64,000 bases of DNA from JANPPS01 sp965246835 (GTDB lineage: Bacteria > Pseudomonadota > Alphaproteobacteria > Acetobacterales > Acetobacteraceae). The position numbers and the translations under genes were made by a program. The stretch covers positions 310,001 to 374,000 of the forward strand of contig CBDFFQ010000001.1 in assembly GCA_965246835.1 (NCBI GenBank), read 5' to 3'. The notes beneath the pieces were generated by a model, which was not told the origin of the DNA, made no database searches, and was given only the letters and a program-made list of their open reading frames with translations. This document shows positions 51,028 to 59,007 of the stretch, in pieces (position 1 is the stretch's first letter; the number at the start of each line of letters is the position of its first letter).

Positions 51028-51140
51028 CCCTGGCGTATCCAATGGCCCGGCAAGGAATGCAACCGGCCCGGCCGGACCCCTCCTATTTGGCGGTGCGGGC
51101 GCGCGGGACTAGGCTTGGCCGACTTGGAAAGGGAACCGTC

Positions 51141-51920
51141 ATGCCGCGCCTGTGTGCCAACCTGTCGATGATGTTCAACGAGGTTCCGTTCCTGGACCGG
51201 TTCCAGGCGGCCCGATCCGCCGGGTTCGAGGGGGTGGAATTCCTGTTCCCCTACGACCATCCGGCGGCCGAGTTGCGCAAGCGGCTGGACGATGCCGGGT
51301 TGCAGCAGGTGCTGTTCAACATGCCCCCGGGGGACTGGGCTGCGGGCGAGCGTGGCATCGCGAGCCTGCCGGGCCGGCAACAGGAGTTCCGGGACGGGGT
51401 GGAGCGCGCGCTGGACTACGCCGAGGCCCTGGGGTGCAAGATGGTGCACTGCATGGCCGGCATCCCCCCGGCCGACCTGCCGCACGCGACGGCGTGGGCG
51501 CTGTATGCCGCCAACCTCGCCTGGGCTGCGGAGCGCATGGTGGCGCGCGGCGTGCGTCTGGTGCTGGAGCCGATCAACCACCGTGACATGCCTGGCTTCC
51601 TGCTGAACACGACCGGCCAGGGCGCCGCGATGGTGGAGGCGCTGGGGCGGGACCGCGCGGGCCTGCAGTTCGACGTCTATCACTGCCAGGTCACGGAAGG
51701 GGACCTCACGAAACGCATGGAGGCCCTGATGCCCGTGATCGCCCACATGCAGATCGCCGACGTTCCCGCCCGCCATGAGCCCGGCACCGGCGAGATCGCA
51801 TGGCCCTTCGTATTCGCCGCGATGGATCGATTGAGCTACAAGGGATGGGTCGGATGCGAATACCGTCCGGCTGGCGACACGGTGCAGGGGTTGGCGTGGC
51901 GCCAGCGACTCGGCGTCTGA
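51141..51920 (+). CDS. Hydroxypyruvate isomerase-like protein (Hyi/OtnI)
   Basis: A 259-residue TIM-barrel sugar isomerase. The start PRLCANLSMMFNEVPFLDRF, the GFEGVEFLFPYDHPAAELRK motif, LVLEPINHRDMPGFLLNTTG and LQFDVYHCQVTEGDL match the Hyi/OtnI group. Metal-binding Glu and His residues in EPINHRD and the FDVYHCQ segment are typical. It interconverts hydroxypyruvate and tartronate semialdehyde or 2-oxotetronates. ATG at 51141 follows GGAAAGGGAA. It is divergent from the AI-2E gene and ends 211 bp before the XRE regulator. Confidence 0.88.
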   Translation: MPRLCANLSMMFNEVPFLDRFQAARSAGFEGVEFLFPYDHPAAELRKRLDDAGLQQVLFNMPPGDWAAGERGIASLPGRQQEFRDGVERALDYAEALGCKMVHCMAGIPPADLPHATAWALYAANLAWAAERMVARGVRLVLEPINHRDMPGFLLNTTGQGAAMVEALGRDRAGLQFDVYHCQVTEGDLTKRMEALMPVIAHMQIADVPARHEPGTGEIAWPFVFAAMDRLSYKGWVGCEYRPAGDTVQGLAWRQRLGV

Positions 51921-51995
51921 GGAGTGGATCGCCGTTCCGGTCTGGGAGGCGATCGGTGCGACTCGCTACTTATCGACAGCCTTTGGATGTTTTTT

Positions 51996-52052
51996 GTTGT
52001 ATCCACGGTGGCAATTTCACCTTCTAAGGTTCACATGGTGCTATAATACAAC
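51996..52052 (+). promoter_or_regulatory. Promoter with inverted repeat upstream of the XRE regulator
   Basis: TATAAT at 52042-52047 is a perfect -10; no clear -35 lies at the right distance, though TTTCAC is near 52015-52020. GTTGTAT (51996-52002) and ATACAAC (52046-52052) are inverted copies about 43 bp apart, the second overlapping the -10, as expected for an autoregulated operator. The gap 51921-52131 is AT-richer than the surroundings and shows no gene. Confidence 0.45.
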
Positions 52053-52131
52053 CCAGGGTGTTTAGTCCTGGAGTCCGGATCACGGTGTGGTCCTGTAGCG
52101 TTGCGGCCGGTGTCGGCCACGGAGGCATGGC

Positions 52132-53007
52132 GTGCGTTTTGCGGAAATAGGTCAGCAACTTCGGGCGTACCGCCTCGAATCCGGTCTCCGGGCAGAGGAG
52201 ATTGCGGCGCGTCTCGGTGTGTCCCGGGCCGCGCTGTATCGCTATGAGAAGGGCGAGGTCATCAAGCTCGACACCGTGAAGCGGCTCGGTGAGTTGCTGA
52301 AGGTGTCGCCCTTGTCCCTGCTGGGGATCGGAGTCGAGTATTACAGCCGTTCGGTCGGATATTTCGAGCGGGTTCGCCAGGTCGAGGAGAGTGCGGACCA
52401 GGTGCTGCAGGCCACCGGCCCGTTCTGCTACCTCACGACATCGGACATGTTCGATGCGACGTTGGCCGATGGCCTGGCGGAAATGACGGAGCAGGCAGGC
52501 GCCGATCGCGGATCGGTTCGCACGACGGCGGAGCAGGTCCTGGGGTTGTTGGCCGCCCGCAAGCGAATGTATCAGCAACGACGGTTCGGCATCATCGCGA
52601 TCCTGTCGGCGGGATCCATCCAGAACTTTCTGGCCCATGGGCTTCTGGCGGGCTTCAAGCTGTCTCCCGGGCTGCGCTCACGGGCGCGCAAGATGGCGGA
52701 GGCCGAGATGCGCCATATCGCCGATCTCATGGAAACCGAGCCGATGGGCCTGCAATTCGGCCTCCTGCCCAGCACGGAGCCGACGGGCGCATTCAAGATC
52801 ATGCGATCGAGGGATCGGGCGACCCTCGCGGTCAACCCGTTCCGCGCCGATAACGTGCCGACGGCGCAGTCCGGCGTCGCCATGATCACCGGTGCCGACG
52901 AAGCGATCGCCGCCCATCAGCGCGTGGCGGAGGCGATGTGGCGGGACGCGATCAAGGGCCCGGCCGCAGCCGCCCGCCTGCGGGAGATCATCAGCGCGGC
53001 CGTTTAG
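52132..53007 (+). CDS. XRE-family transcriptional regulator
   Basis: A 291-residue protein. The N-terminal ~60 residues are a helix-turn-helix: RFAEIGQQLRAYRLESGLRA followed by EEIAARLGVSRAALYRYEKG, a textbook XRE domain. The long remainder (residues 65-291) has alpha-helical character and no enzyme motif I recognise; it probably senses a ligand or oligomerises. The start is GTG six bases after GGAGG. The AT-rich, operator-like region upstream suggests autoregulation. Targets may include the Nudix-sseA-metC-hisI operon that follows after 40 bp, but no matching repeat is seen there. Confidence 0.8.
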   Translation: MRFAEIGQQLRAYRLESGLRAEEIAARLGVSRAALYRYEKGEVIKLDTVKRLGELLKVSPLSLLGIGVEYYSRSVGYFERVRQVEESADQVLQATGPFCYLTTSDMFDATLADGLAEMTEQAGADRGSVRTTAEQVLGLLAARKRMYQQRRFGIIAILSAGSIQNFLAHGLLAGFKLSPGLRSRARKMAEAEMRHIADLMETEPMGLQFGLLPSTEPTGAFKIMRSRDRATLAVNPFRADNVPTAQSGVAMITGADEAIAAHQRVAEAMWRDAIKGPAAAARLREIISAAV

Positions 53008-53047
53008 GCATCTAGCCGGGCCGGGCGGCGCGGCTTAGCGTTAGCGC

Positions 53048-53671
53048 ATGTCCGTGCCATCCCATCCCGACGTCACGATCCTGTCCGAGCAGCTCGCCTG
53101 GTCCGGGCGCTTCCAAGTAGAAATCGTCCGCTTCCGCCAGCGCCGGTTCGATGGCGCCTGGTCCGGCGACCGCACCTGGGAGTTGTTTTGCCGCGGCCGT
53201 GCGGCCGCTGTGCTGCCCTATGATCCCATGACGGACCGGGTGGCGCTGATCGAGCAGTTCCGCCTCCCGGCGCTCGCGGCCGGGATGCCGCCCTTCATGA
53301 TGGAGGTGCCGGCCGGGCTCTGTGACGGCAATGACCCCGGCGAGCCCACGGCACGGCGCGAGGCGCAGGAGGAGGCCGGGCTCGCGATCGGCGCCATGCA
53401 TCGTGTGGGCGAGTTTCTGCTGACCGCCGGCGGATCGGACGAGCGGTGCGAGTTGTTCGTGGGCCAGGCCGATCTGGCTGAGGCTCCGGCACCGGGCTCG
53501 CACGGTCTGGCGTCGGAGGAAGAAGACATCCGCGTCCATATCCTCCCAGCCGAACAGGCGATCGGCGCCGCAGCAGATGGCGCCTATCCAAACTCCGTGA
53601 CGGCCATCGCCCTGCTCTGGCTTGGCATAAGGCGGGACCGATTGCGGACGGCATGGCGAGAGGCGGCATGA
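53048..53671 (+). CDS. Nudix hydrolase (ADP-ribose pyrophosphatase-like)
   Basis: A 207-residue protein. The Nudix box runs GLCDGNDPGEPTARREAQEE followed by AGL (~96-118), with E-P-T-x-x-R-E-x-x-E-E-x-G. VALIEQFRLPALA before it and the longer N-terminal domain resemble ADP-ribose/NDP-sugar pyrophosphatases (NudF/TrgB type). The ATG is at 53048. It overlaps sseA by 4 bp, at the head of a four-gene unit. Confidence 0.85.
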   Translation: MSVPSHPDVTILSEQLAWSGRFQVEIVRFRQRRFDGAWSGDRTWELFCRGRAAAVLPYDPMTDRVALIEQFRLPALAAGMPPFMMEVPAGLCDGNDPGEPTARREAQEEAGLAIGAMHRVGEFLLTAGGSDERCELFVGQADLAEAPAPGSHGLASEEEDIRVHILPAEQAIGAAADGAYPNSVTAIALLWLGIRRDRLRTAWREAA

Positions 53672-54498
53672 TGGACCCGGTAGTCTCGACCGAATGGCTC
53701 GCAGCCCGGCTGGGATCGCCTGGCCTGCGCGTGTTCGACGCCTCGTTCTATCTGCCGACCGAGGCCAAGGACCCTGTCGCGCTGTTCACGCAGGCGCACA
53801 TCGCGGGCGCGCTGTTCTTCGACATCGGCGTGGTCGCGGACCCTGATACCGACCTGCCGCACATGGTGCCGAGCGCCGGGCGGTTCGAAACCCTGTTGCG
53901 CTCCATGGGCGTCTCCGGCACGGACCGTGTCGTGTTCTACGACCAGAAAGGCATCAACTCGGCGCCGCGCGGCTGGTGGCTGATGCGGCTGTTCGGGCAT
54001 GACCAGGCCTTTGTTCTCGACGGCGGCTTGCCGGCCTGGGTGCGGGAGGGCCGTTCTGTCGAATCCGGCGCATCGCTCGCACCGGCGCCGGGGCACTTCA
54101 CCGCCACGATGCATACGAGCCGGCTGCGCGGGATCGGGGACATGATCGGCACGCGGGAGCTGGTGCTGGATGCGCGCACGCCGGGCCGGTTCGACGGATC
54201 GGCGCCGGAGCCGCGCGCCACCCTCCCCTCCGGCCACATGCCCGGCAGCCGCAACCTGCCCTTCGGCAGCCTGCTCAACCCCGATGGCACGATGCAGCCG
54301 CCGGATTCCCTGCGCCAGGCTTTCGTGGCGGCGGGCGATGACGGCACGCGGCCGGTGGTGACCAGCTGCGGCTCCGGTGTCACGGCCACCGTGCTCACCC
54401 TCGCCCGGGTGCGCGCCGGACTTCCGGAGGGCGCCGTCTATGACGGATCCTGGACCGAATGGGCCAGCCGGCCCGACACCATCAAGGAGACGACATGA
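53668..54498 (+). CDS. sseA: 3-mercaptopyruvate sulfurtransferase
   Basis: A 276-residue protein with two rhodanese domains. The first ends near residue 130 and is inactive. The second has the active-site loop CGSGVT with Cys234, the MST form, rather than the CRKGVT of thiosulfate rhodaneses. FYDQKGINSAPRGWWLMRLF in the first domain is conserved. It transfers sulfur from mercaptopyruvate to acceptors such as cyanide or thioredoxin. It overlaps the Nudix gene (ATGA) and metC (ATGA), so all three are co-translated. Confidence 0.9.
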   Translation: MMDPVVSTEWLAARLGSPGLRVFDASFYLPTEAKDPVALFTQAHIAGALFFDIGVVADPDTDLPHMVPSAGRFETLLRSMGVSGTDRVVFYDQKGINSAPRGWWLMRLFGHDQAFVLDGGLPAWVREGRSVESGASLAPAPGHFTATMHTSRLRGIGDMIGTRELVLDARTPGRFDGSAPEPRATLPSGHMPGSRNLPFGSLLNPDGTMQPPDSLRQAFVAAGDDGTRPVVTSCGSGVTATVLTLARVRAGLPEGAVYDGSWTEWASRPDTIKETT

Positions 54499-55703
54499 TG
54501 CCGGACGATCATTCCGCCCGCACGCGTTCGCAGGGTATGAACACCCGCCTTTCCCACGCCGGACGCGCCGGAACCCGGATCCATGGCTTCGTGAACCCGC
54601 CCGTGATGCGCGGCTCCACCGTGCTGCACCCGAGCTGCGCCGCGCGGCAGGAGGCCGGGGCCAAGCGGCTGGACCAGGAGATGATCTACGGCGTCATGGG
54701 CAACCCGACCCATCACGCGCTGGAAGACGTGGTGGCGGAGATCGAGGGCGGCACGCGCTGCCAGATCGTGAGCTCCGGCATGGCGGCCGTCACGACGCCG
54801 CTGCTGGCGTATCTGAGTGCCGGCGATCACCTGCTGATGCCCGATAGCGCCTATGGCCCCGCACGCAATTTCTGCACCGGCATGCTGACCCGGCTCGGCG
54901 TGGAGACCACGTTCTACGATCCCACGATCGACGCCGCGGGAATCGAGATGCTGATGCGCGGCAACACCCGCGTGCTGTATCTCGAAAGCCCCGGCAGCCA
55001 CACGTTCGAGATGCAGGACATCCCGGCCCTCACGGCCGTGGCCCGGCGCCGCGGCATCGCGACCATGCTGGACAACACCTGGGGCATCCACTTCTTCCAG
55101 CCATTCCGGCATGGCGTGGACGTGTCGATCCAGGCGCTGACGAAATATGTGGTCGGCCACTCGGACGTGCTGCTGGGCAGCATCACGACGGCCGATGACG
55201 CGCATTGGGAGCGCGTGCGCATGGGCTCTCTGGCGCTCGGCCAGTATGCCAGCCCGGACGATTGCTGGCTGGCGCTGCGCGGCGTGCGCACGATGGGGGT
55301 GCGGCTGGAGAAGCAAATGCAATCCGGCCTGTCGGTGGCCGAGTGGTTCCGCGGCCGGCCGGAGGTGGCGACGGTGCTGCATCCGGCGCTGCCAGGCGCC
55401 CCGGGACATGCGATCTGGAAGCGCGATTTTACCGGCGCCTGCAGCCTGTTCGGCGTGGAGTTCAAGCCGGAGTTCTCGTTCGACGCGCTCAGGGCGATGA
55501 TCGACGGGCTGGAGCTGTTCGGCATCGGGGCGAGCTGGGGCGGATATGAGAGCCTGGCCATCCCCACCACTGGCAACATCACCCGCAGCGCCCATGCTGG
55601 CTTCGCCGGGCCGGTGGCGCGGTTCCATATCGGGTTGGAGGATGTGGCGGACCTCACGGCCGATCTCGAGCGGGGGATGGTCATCTTGCGTGCGCATGGC
55701 TGA
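54495..55703 (+). CDS. metC: Cystathionine beta-lyase MetC-like
   Basis: A 402-residue PLP enzyme of the Cys/Met metabolism family. The PLP lysine is K217 in QALTKYVVGHSDVLLGS. Other family points: IYGVMGNPTHHALEDVVAEI (~64-83), SSGMAAVTTPLLAYLSAGDH, YLESPGSHTFEMQDI and the late SLFGVEFKP. The GSHTFE and TKY-V-V-GH-SD-V patterns fit MetC lyases, which split cystathionine to homocysteine; cysteine lyase activity is also possible. ATG at 54495 overlaps the sseA stop. It overlaps hisI by 8 bp. Confidence 0.9.
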   Translation: MMPDDHSARTRSQGMNTRLSHAGRAGTRIHGFVNPPVMRGSTVLHPSCAARQEAGAKRLDQEMIYGVMGNPTHHALEDVVAEIEGGTRCQIVSSGMAAVTTPLLAYLSAGDHLLMPDSAYGPARNFCTGMLTRLGVETTFYDPTIDAAGIEMLMRGNTRVLYLESPGSHTFEMQDIPALTAVARRRGIATMLDNTWGIHFFQPFRHGVDVSIQALTKYVVGHSDVLLGSITTADDAHWERVRMGSLALGQYASPDDCWLALRGVRTMGVRLEKQMQSGLSVAEWFRGRPEVATVLHPALPGAPGHAIWKRDFTGACSLFGVEFKPEFSFDALRAMIDGLELFGIGASWGGYESLAIPTTGNITRSAHAGFAGPVARFHIGLEDVADLTADLERGMVILRAHG

Positions 55704-56076
55704 TTCGCTGGATGCGATCCGGTTCGACGGCGCCGGGCTAGTGGCAGCGGTGGCGCAGCAGCATGACACAGGTGAGGTGCTGATGCTGGCCTGGATGAGC
55801 CGGGACGCGATAGCCGAGACGCTGGCGACGGGCCGGGTTTGTTATTGGAGCCGCAGCCGGCAGGCGCTGTGGCGCAAGGGCGAGACATCGGGCCAGGTGC
55901 AGCGCCTGGTTGAGCTGCGCGTGGATTGTGACGGCGATTCACTGCTGCTGCTGGTGGACCAGACCGGTGTGGCTTGTCACACCGGGCGGCGGTCCTGCTT
56001 TTATCGGGCCATGCGGGATGGCGCGCTCGTGGAGATCGCGGCGCCGGAGGTCAGCGAGGCGGAGCTGTATGGGTAG
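55696..56076 (+). CDS. hisI: Phosphoribosyl-AMP cyclohydrolase HisI
   Basis: A 126-residue single-domain HisI, the third step of histidine synthesis. It has EVLMLAWMSRDAIAETLATG near the start, the CYWSRSRQALWRKGETSGQV motif (~49-68) and the zinc cysteines in VDCDGDSLLLLV and VACHTGRRSCFY. No HisE domain is fused. It sits at the end of the Nudix-sseA-metC unit rather than with other his genes. Confidence 0.95.
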   Translation: MADSLDAIRFDGAGLVAAVAQQHDTGEVLMLAWMSRDAIAETLATGRVCYWSRSRQALWRKGETSGQVQRLVELRVDCDGDSLLLLVDQTGVACHTGRRSCFYRAMRDGALVEIAAPEVSEAELYG

Positions 56077-56096
56077 GCCGACCCCACGCCCCGGGA

Positions 56097-56120
56097 GAGG
56101 GAGCGGCCGGCCGCTCCCTC
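56097..56120. terminator. 24-bp perfect palindrome between convergent hisI and DUF2076 genes
   Basis: The 24 bases at 56097-56120 are a perfect inverted repeat centred on GGCC; as a hairpin it gives a 10-bp GC-rich stem with a 4-base loop. It lies in the 51-bp gap between two genes that end toward each other, so it may stop transcription in both directions. There is no T-run, so a Rho-independent terminator is not proven. Confidence 0.45.
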
Positions 56121-56127
56121 AATCGGC

Positions 56128-56958
56128 TCAGTTGTTGTCGTCGAAGCCGCCGGGATCGAACCCGCCGCCGCCGCCATCGAACCCGCCCTGGTCGAAACCG
56201 GCGTTATCATCGAACGTCTTCTCGCTGCCACCGCCCAGATAGGGGTCCGACACGGGCTGGTCGAAGCCGGATGCTCCGGTGAACCCGGCCGTGGGATCGG
56301 ACACGGTCGACACACCGGCACCGTCGAAGGCGCTGCCGAACGGGCTGCTGGAGGCGAAGCCGCCCCCCATACCTGCGCCCATGCCGCCGCCCATTCCGCC
56401 GCCATGCCCGCTGAAGGCATTCATCAGCGCATTGCCCACCACCATGCCCCCGGCCACACCGGCCGCGGTGGTGAGGGCGGAGCCCAGGAAGCTGGAGCCG
56501 CTGGCCTGCTGGAACATGCCGGGCTGGTAGTTGGGCGGGTATTGCGGCTGCGGCGGGGGCGTCGTGGGCTGGAATCGGCCATATCCCTGCTGCTGCGGCT
56601 GATTGCCGCCGAACAGGCTGCCGAAAAAGCCACGGTTTTGCTGCGGCTGCTGCTGCGCCTGCTGCGCGGCGGCCTGGGTCTGTTGCAGTTCCCACTCCAG
56701 CCGGCGAATGCGGTTCTGCGCCTCGGCGAACGCGGCCTCCTGCACGAGCGCGGTCTGCGTGATGCGGTAGCGCGCCTCCGGGTAGCGCTGAAACTGCTCG
56801 GCGATGAAGGCGTCAGCCTCCTTGTCGAGCGGCGGCATGGGCGGCTGGGCCTGCGGCACGCTGCCCGGCTGCATGAAGCCGCCGCTGGCCTGGGCCGGGG
56901 GCGTGCCCCCGATCCGGGCGATGAACTTGGCGATCAGGTCGCGTTCTTCGTTCGTCAC
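56128..56958 (-). CDS. DUF2076 family protein
   Basis: A 276-residue protein. The N-terminus MTNEERDLIAKFIARIGG and the PLDKEADAFIAEQFQRYPEA followed by RYRITQTALVQEAAFAEAQN segment are the DUF2076 signature. A Gln-rich stretch follows (~90-140), then Pro/Tyr-rich, and then a Gly/Met/Ala-rich membrane-like region (~155-205). The C-terminus is Asp/Gly/Phe repeats ending GGFDDNN. These proteins are probably periplasmic or membrane ligand-binding; function is unknown. It ends at the palindrome shared with hisI. Confidence 0.85.
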   Translation of the reverse strand: MTNEERDLIAKFIARIGGTPPAQASGGFMQPGSVPQAQPPMPPLDKEADAFIAEQFQRYPEARYRITQTALVQEAAFAEAQNRIRRLEWELQQTQAAAQQAQQQPQQNRGFFGSLFGGNQPQQQGYGRFQPTTPPPQPQYPPNYQPGMFQQASGSSFLGSALTTAAGVAGGMVVGNALMNAFSGHGGGMGGGMGAGMGGGFASSSPFGSAFDGAGVSTVSDPTAGFTGASGFDQPVSDPYLGGGSEKTFDDNAGFDQGGFDGGGGGFDPGGFDDNN

Positions 56959-57031
56959 GTCACGTCCCTTTGAAGGTTTGTGGCCCGGCGAACGTGGCCC
57001 GGACGCTACTCTGCTTCAAGTGGGCCCGATT

Positions 57032-57430
57032 TCAAGGGAGGCCCAGGCGCCGCCACTCAATGGCCGGGCAGCGGTCCATCACGACCTGCAGCCCCGCCGC
57101 CCGCGCCCGCTCCGCCGCCGCTCCGTCGATGACGGCGAGCTGCATCCAAACGGTCCGCGCGCCGAGCCGGATCGCCTCGTCCACCACCGCCCCGGCCGCC
57201 GCGGAGTCGCGGAAGATGTCCACCATGTCGAGCGGCCCGGCCTCCGCCAACGTGGCCACCACGGGCCGGCCCAGCACGGCCTGCCCGGCCAGGCCCGGGT
57301 TCACCCCCACGACGTCAAACCCGCGCCCGATGAGGAACGCCGCCACGCCGTGCGACGGCCGCTCCGGCTTGTGCGACAGGCCCACCACGGCGATGCGGCG
57401 CGTGGTGGTGAGGATCGTGCGGACGTCCAC
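57032..57430 (-). CDS. CoA-binding protein
   Basis: A 132-residue CoA-binding-domain protein (YccU type). The Rossmann-like motif RRIAVVGLSHKPERPSHGVA is near the start, followed by FDVVGVNPGLAGQAVLGRPV and VDIFRDSAAAGAVVDEAIRL. The domain is that of succinyl-CoA synthetase alpha. GTG at 57430 is used because longer in-frame sequence overlaps the start region of glyQ on the other strand. It is divergent from glyQ, 46 bp apart. Confidence 0.88.
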   Translation of the reverse strand: MDVRTILTTTRRIAVVGLSHKPERPSHGVAAFLIGRGFDVVGVNPGLAGQAVLGRPVVATLAEAGPLDMVDIFRDSAAAGAVVDEAIRLGARTVWMQLAVIDGAAAERARAAGLQVVMDRCPAIEWRRLGLP

Positions 57431-57476
57431 GGCGGCTCCATCTTTCCCGAATAGCGTGCCGCCCGTATAATGGCCT

Positions 57477-58355
57477 ATGACCGACCGCCCGCCCAGCTTC
57501 CAGGATCTGATCCTGCGCCTGCATGCCTTCTGGGCCAAGCAGGGCTGCGTGATCCTGCAGCCGTACGATGTGGAGATGGGCGCGGGCACGTTCCACCCGG
57601 CGACGACGCTGCGCGCATTGGGGCCGGAGCCCTGGCGCGCAGCCTACGTGCAGCCGAGCCGGCGGCCGTCCGATGGACGCTATGGCCAGAATCCGAACCG
57701 GCTGGGCCATTATTACCAGTATCAGGCGATCCTGAAGCCGAGCCCACCGGATTGCCAGGCGCTGCTGCTCGACAGCTACCGGGCCATCGGGCTCGATCCG
57801 CTGCTGCATGACATCCGGTTCGTGGAGGATGATTGGGAGAGCCCGACACTGGGCGCATGGGGCCTCGGTTGGGAAGTATGGTGCGACGGGATGGAGGTGA
57901 CGCAGTTCACCTATTTCCAGCAGGTCGGCGGCATGCCGGTCCACACGCCGAGCGTCGAGTTCACGATCGGACTGGAGCGGCTGGCGATGTATATCCAGGG
58001 GGTCGAGAACGTCTACGATTTGGACTTCAATGGCGCGGGCGTGACCTATGGCGACGTGTTCCTCCGCAACGAGCAGGAATATAGCCGGTATAGCTTCGAG
58101 CGGGCGGATACCGCGATGCTGGGGCGGCATTTCGCGGATGCCGAGCAGGAATGCGCGGCGCTGCTGGCGGCCGCGCTGCCGCTGCCGGCCTATGACCAGT
58201 GCATCAAGGCGAGTCACCTTTTCAATTTGCTGGATGCGCGTGGCGTGATCTCGGTGACGGAGCGGGCGGCGTATATCGGCCGGGTGCGGGATTTGGCGAA
58301 GGGGTGCTGCGAGGGCTGGCTGGCGGGCGTTGCCGCTCCGGCCCACGCAGCGTAA
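57477..58355 (+). CDS. glyQ: Glycyl-tRNA synthetase alpha subunit
   Basis: A 292-residue catalytic subunit of the alpha2beta2 glycyl-tRNA synthetase. Start SFQDLILRLHAFWAKQGCVI, then YDVEMGAGTFHPATTLRALG, RRPSDGRYGQNPNRLGHYYQ and TYFQQVGG are the family motifs. In most bacteria glyS follows directly; here a vapBC pair of ~650 bp lies between. The ATG is at 57477. Confidence 0.98.
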   Translation: MTDRPPSFQDLILRLHAFWAKQGCVILQPYDVEMGAGTFHPATTLRALGPEPWRAAYVQPSRRPSDGRYGQNPNRLGHYYQYQAILKPSPPDCQALLLDSYRAIGLDPLLHDIRFVEDDWESPTLGAWGLGWEVWCDGMEVTQFTYFQQVGGMPVHTPSVEFTIGLERLAMYIQGVENVYDLDFNGAGVTYGDVFLRNEQEYSRYSFERADTAMLGRHFADAEQECAALLAAALPLPAYDQCIKASHLFNLLDARGVISVTERAAYIGRVRDLAKGCCEGWLAGVAAPAHAA

Positions 58356-58363
58356 AACGAGCC

Positions 58364-58618
58364 ATGGGACAGATGCTCACGATCGAGGGTGTTGAGGCGG
58401 TGACTTTGGCGGAGGAGTTGTCCTCGCTGCTCAAGACCTCACCGCAGGACGCGGTGTTGCGCACGCTCAAGGAGCGCGTCGAGAAGGAGCGGGCACTCCG
58501 TGCGAAGGTCGATGACGTGAGGAAGTTGGCCGCCGAGATCCGGTCCCTCATGGATCATCCCTTGCCGACGTCGGACATGAGCCGCTTCTACGACAACGAG
58601 ACCGGCCTCCCGATTTGA
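58364..58618 (+). CDS. vapB: VapB-type antitoxin
   Basis: An 84-residue protein. The N-terminus GQMLTIEGVEAVTLAEELSS gives a short DNA-binding and dimerisation segment; then a helix-rich middle (LRTLKERVEKERALRAKVDD) and an acidic C-terminal part that would wrap the toxin (LPTSDMSRFYDNETGLPI). It resembles the Rv0623-like transcription factor family of VapB antitoxins. Its TGA overlaps the toxin's TTG start, so both are translated together. It lies 8 bp after glyQ. Confidence 0.8.
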   Translation: MGQMLTIEGVEAVTLAEELSSLLKTSPQDAVLRTLKERVEKERALRAKVDDVRKLAAEIRSLMDHPLPTSDMSRFYDNETGLPI

Positions 58619-59007
58619 TCGTCGACAGCTCCGCTTTGCTGGCGATCCTGCTCGACGAGCCTGAGGCGGACCGCCTGAGCGTGGCGATCGGCACGGCGGT
58701 CGAGCCGAGGATTTCCGCTGCGAACTGGTTCGAGGCCGCGATGGTCGCCGATAACAGGGAGGGTGGCCGTATTCGGCAGGCCTTTGACGAGTTGACCGCG
58801 CGGTTGAGCATCGTGATCGTGCCTCTCGATGCGCAGATGGCTGCCGTCGCCCGCGATGCGCATCGTCGCTTTGGACGGAACCAGCATTCGGCCGGGCTGA
58901 ACTTTGGCGACTGCTTTGCATATGCGCTAGCTTCCGTGACGGATCAGCCCTTGCTGTTCAAAGGCGCCGACTTCGGCCAGACCGACATTCAGGCCGCGCC
59001 CTACTGA
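58615..59007 (+). CDS. vapC: VapC toxin (PIN domain ribonuclease)
   Basis: A 130-residue PIN-domain protein. The acidic active-site residues are all present: D4 in MIVDSSALL, E40 in WFEAAMV, D99 in NFGDCFAYALA and D119 in GADF. VapC toxins cut tRNA or rRNA sites when the antitoxin is lost. The start is TTG, overlapping the vapB stop. Its TGA stop shares a base with the glyS ATG, so glyS translation is coupled to toxin translation. The lower-GC neighbour genes are not obvious here; its codon use is close to glyQ's. Confidence 0.88.
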   Translation: MIVDSSALLAILLDEPEADRLSVAIGTAVEPRISAANWFEAAMVADNREGGRIRQAFDELTARLSIVIVPLDAQMAAVARDAHRRFGRNQHSAGLNFGDCFAYALASVTDQPLLFKGADFGQTDIQAAPY

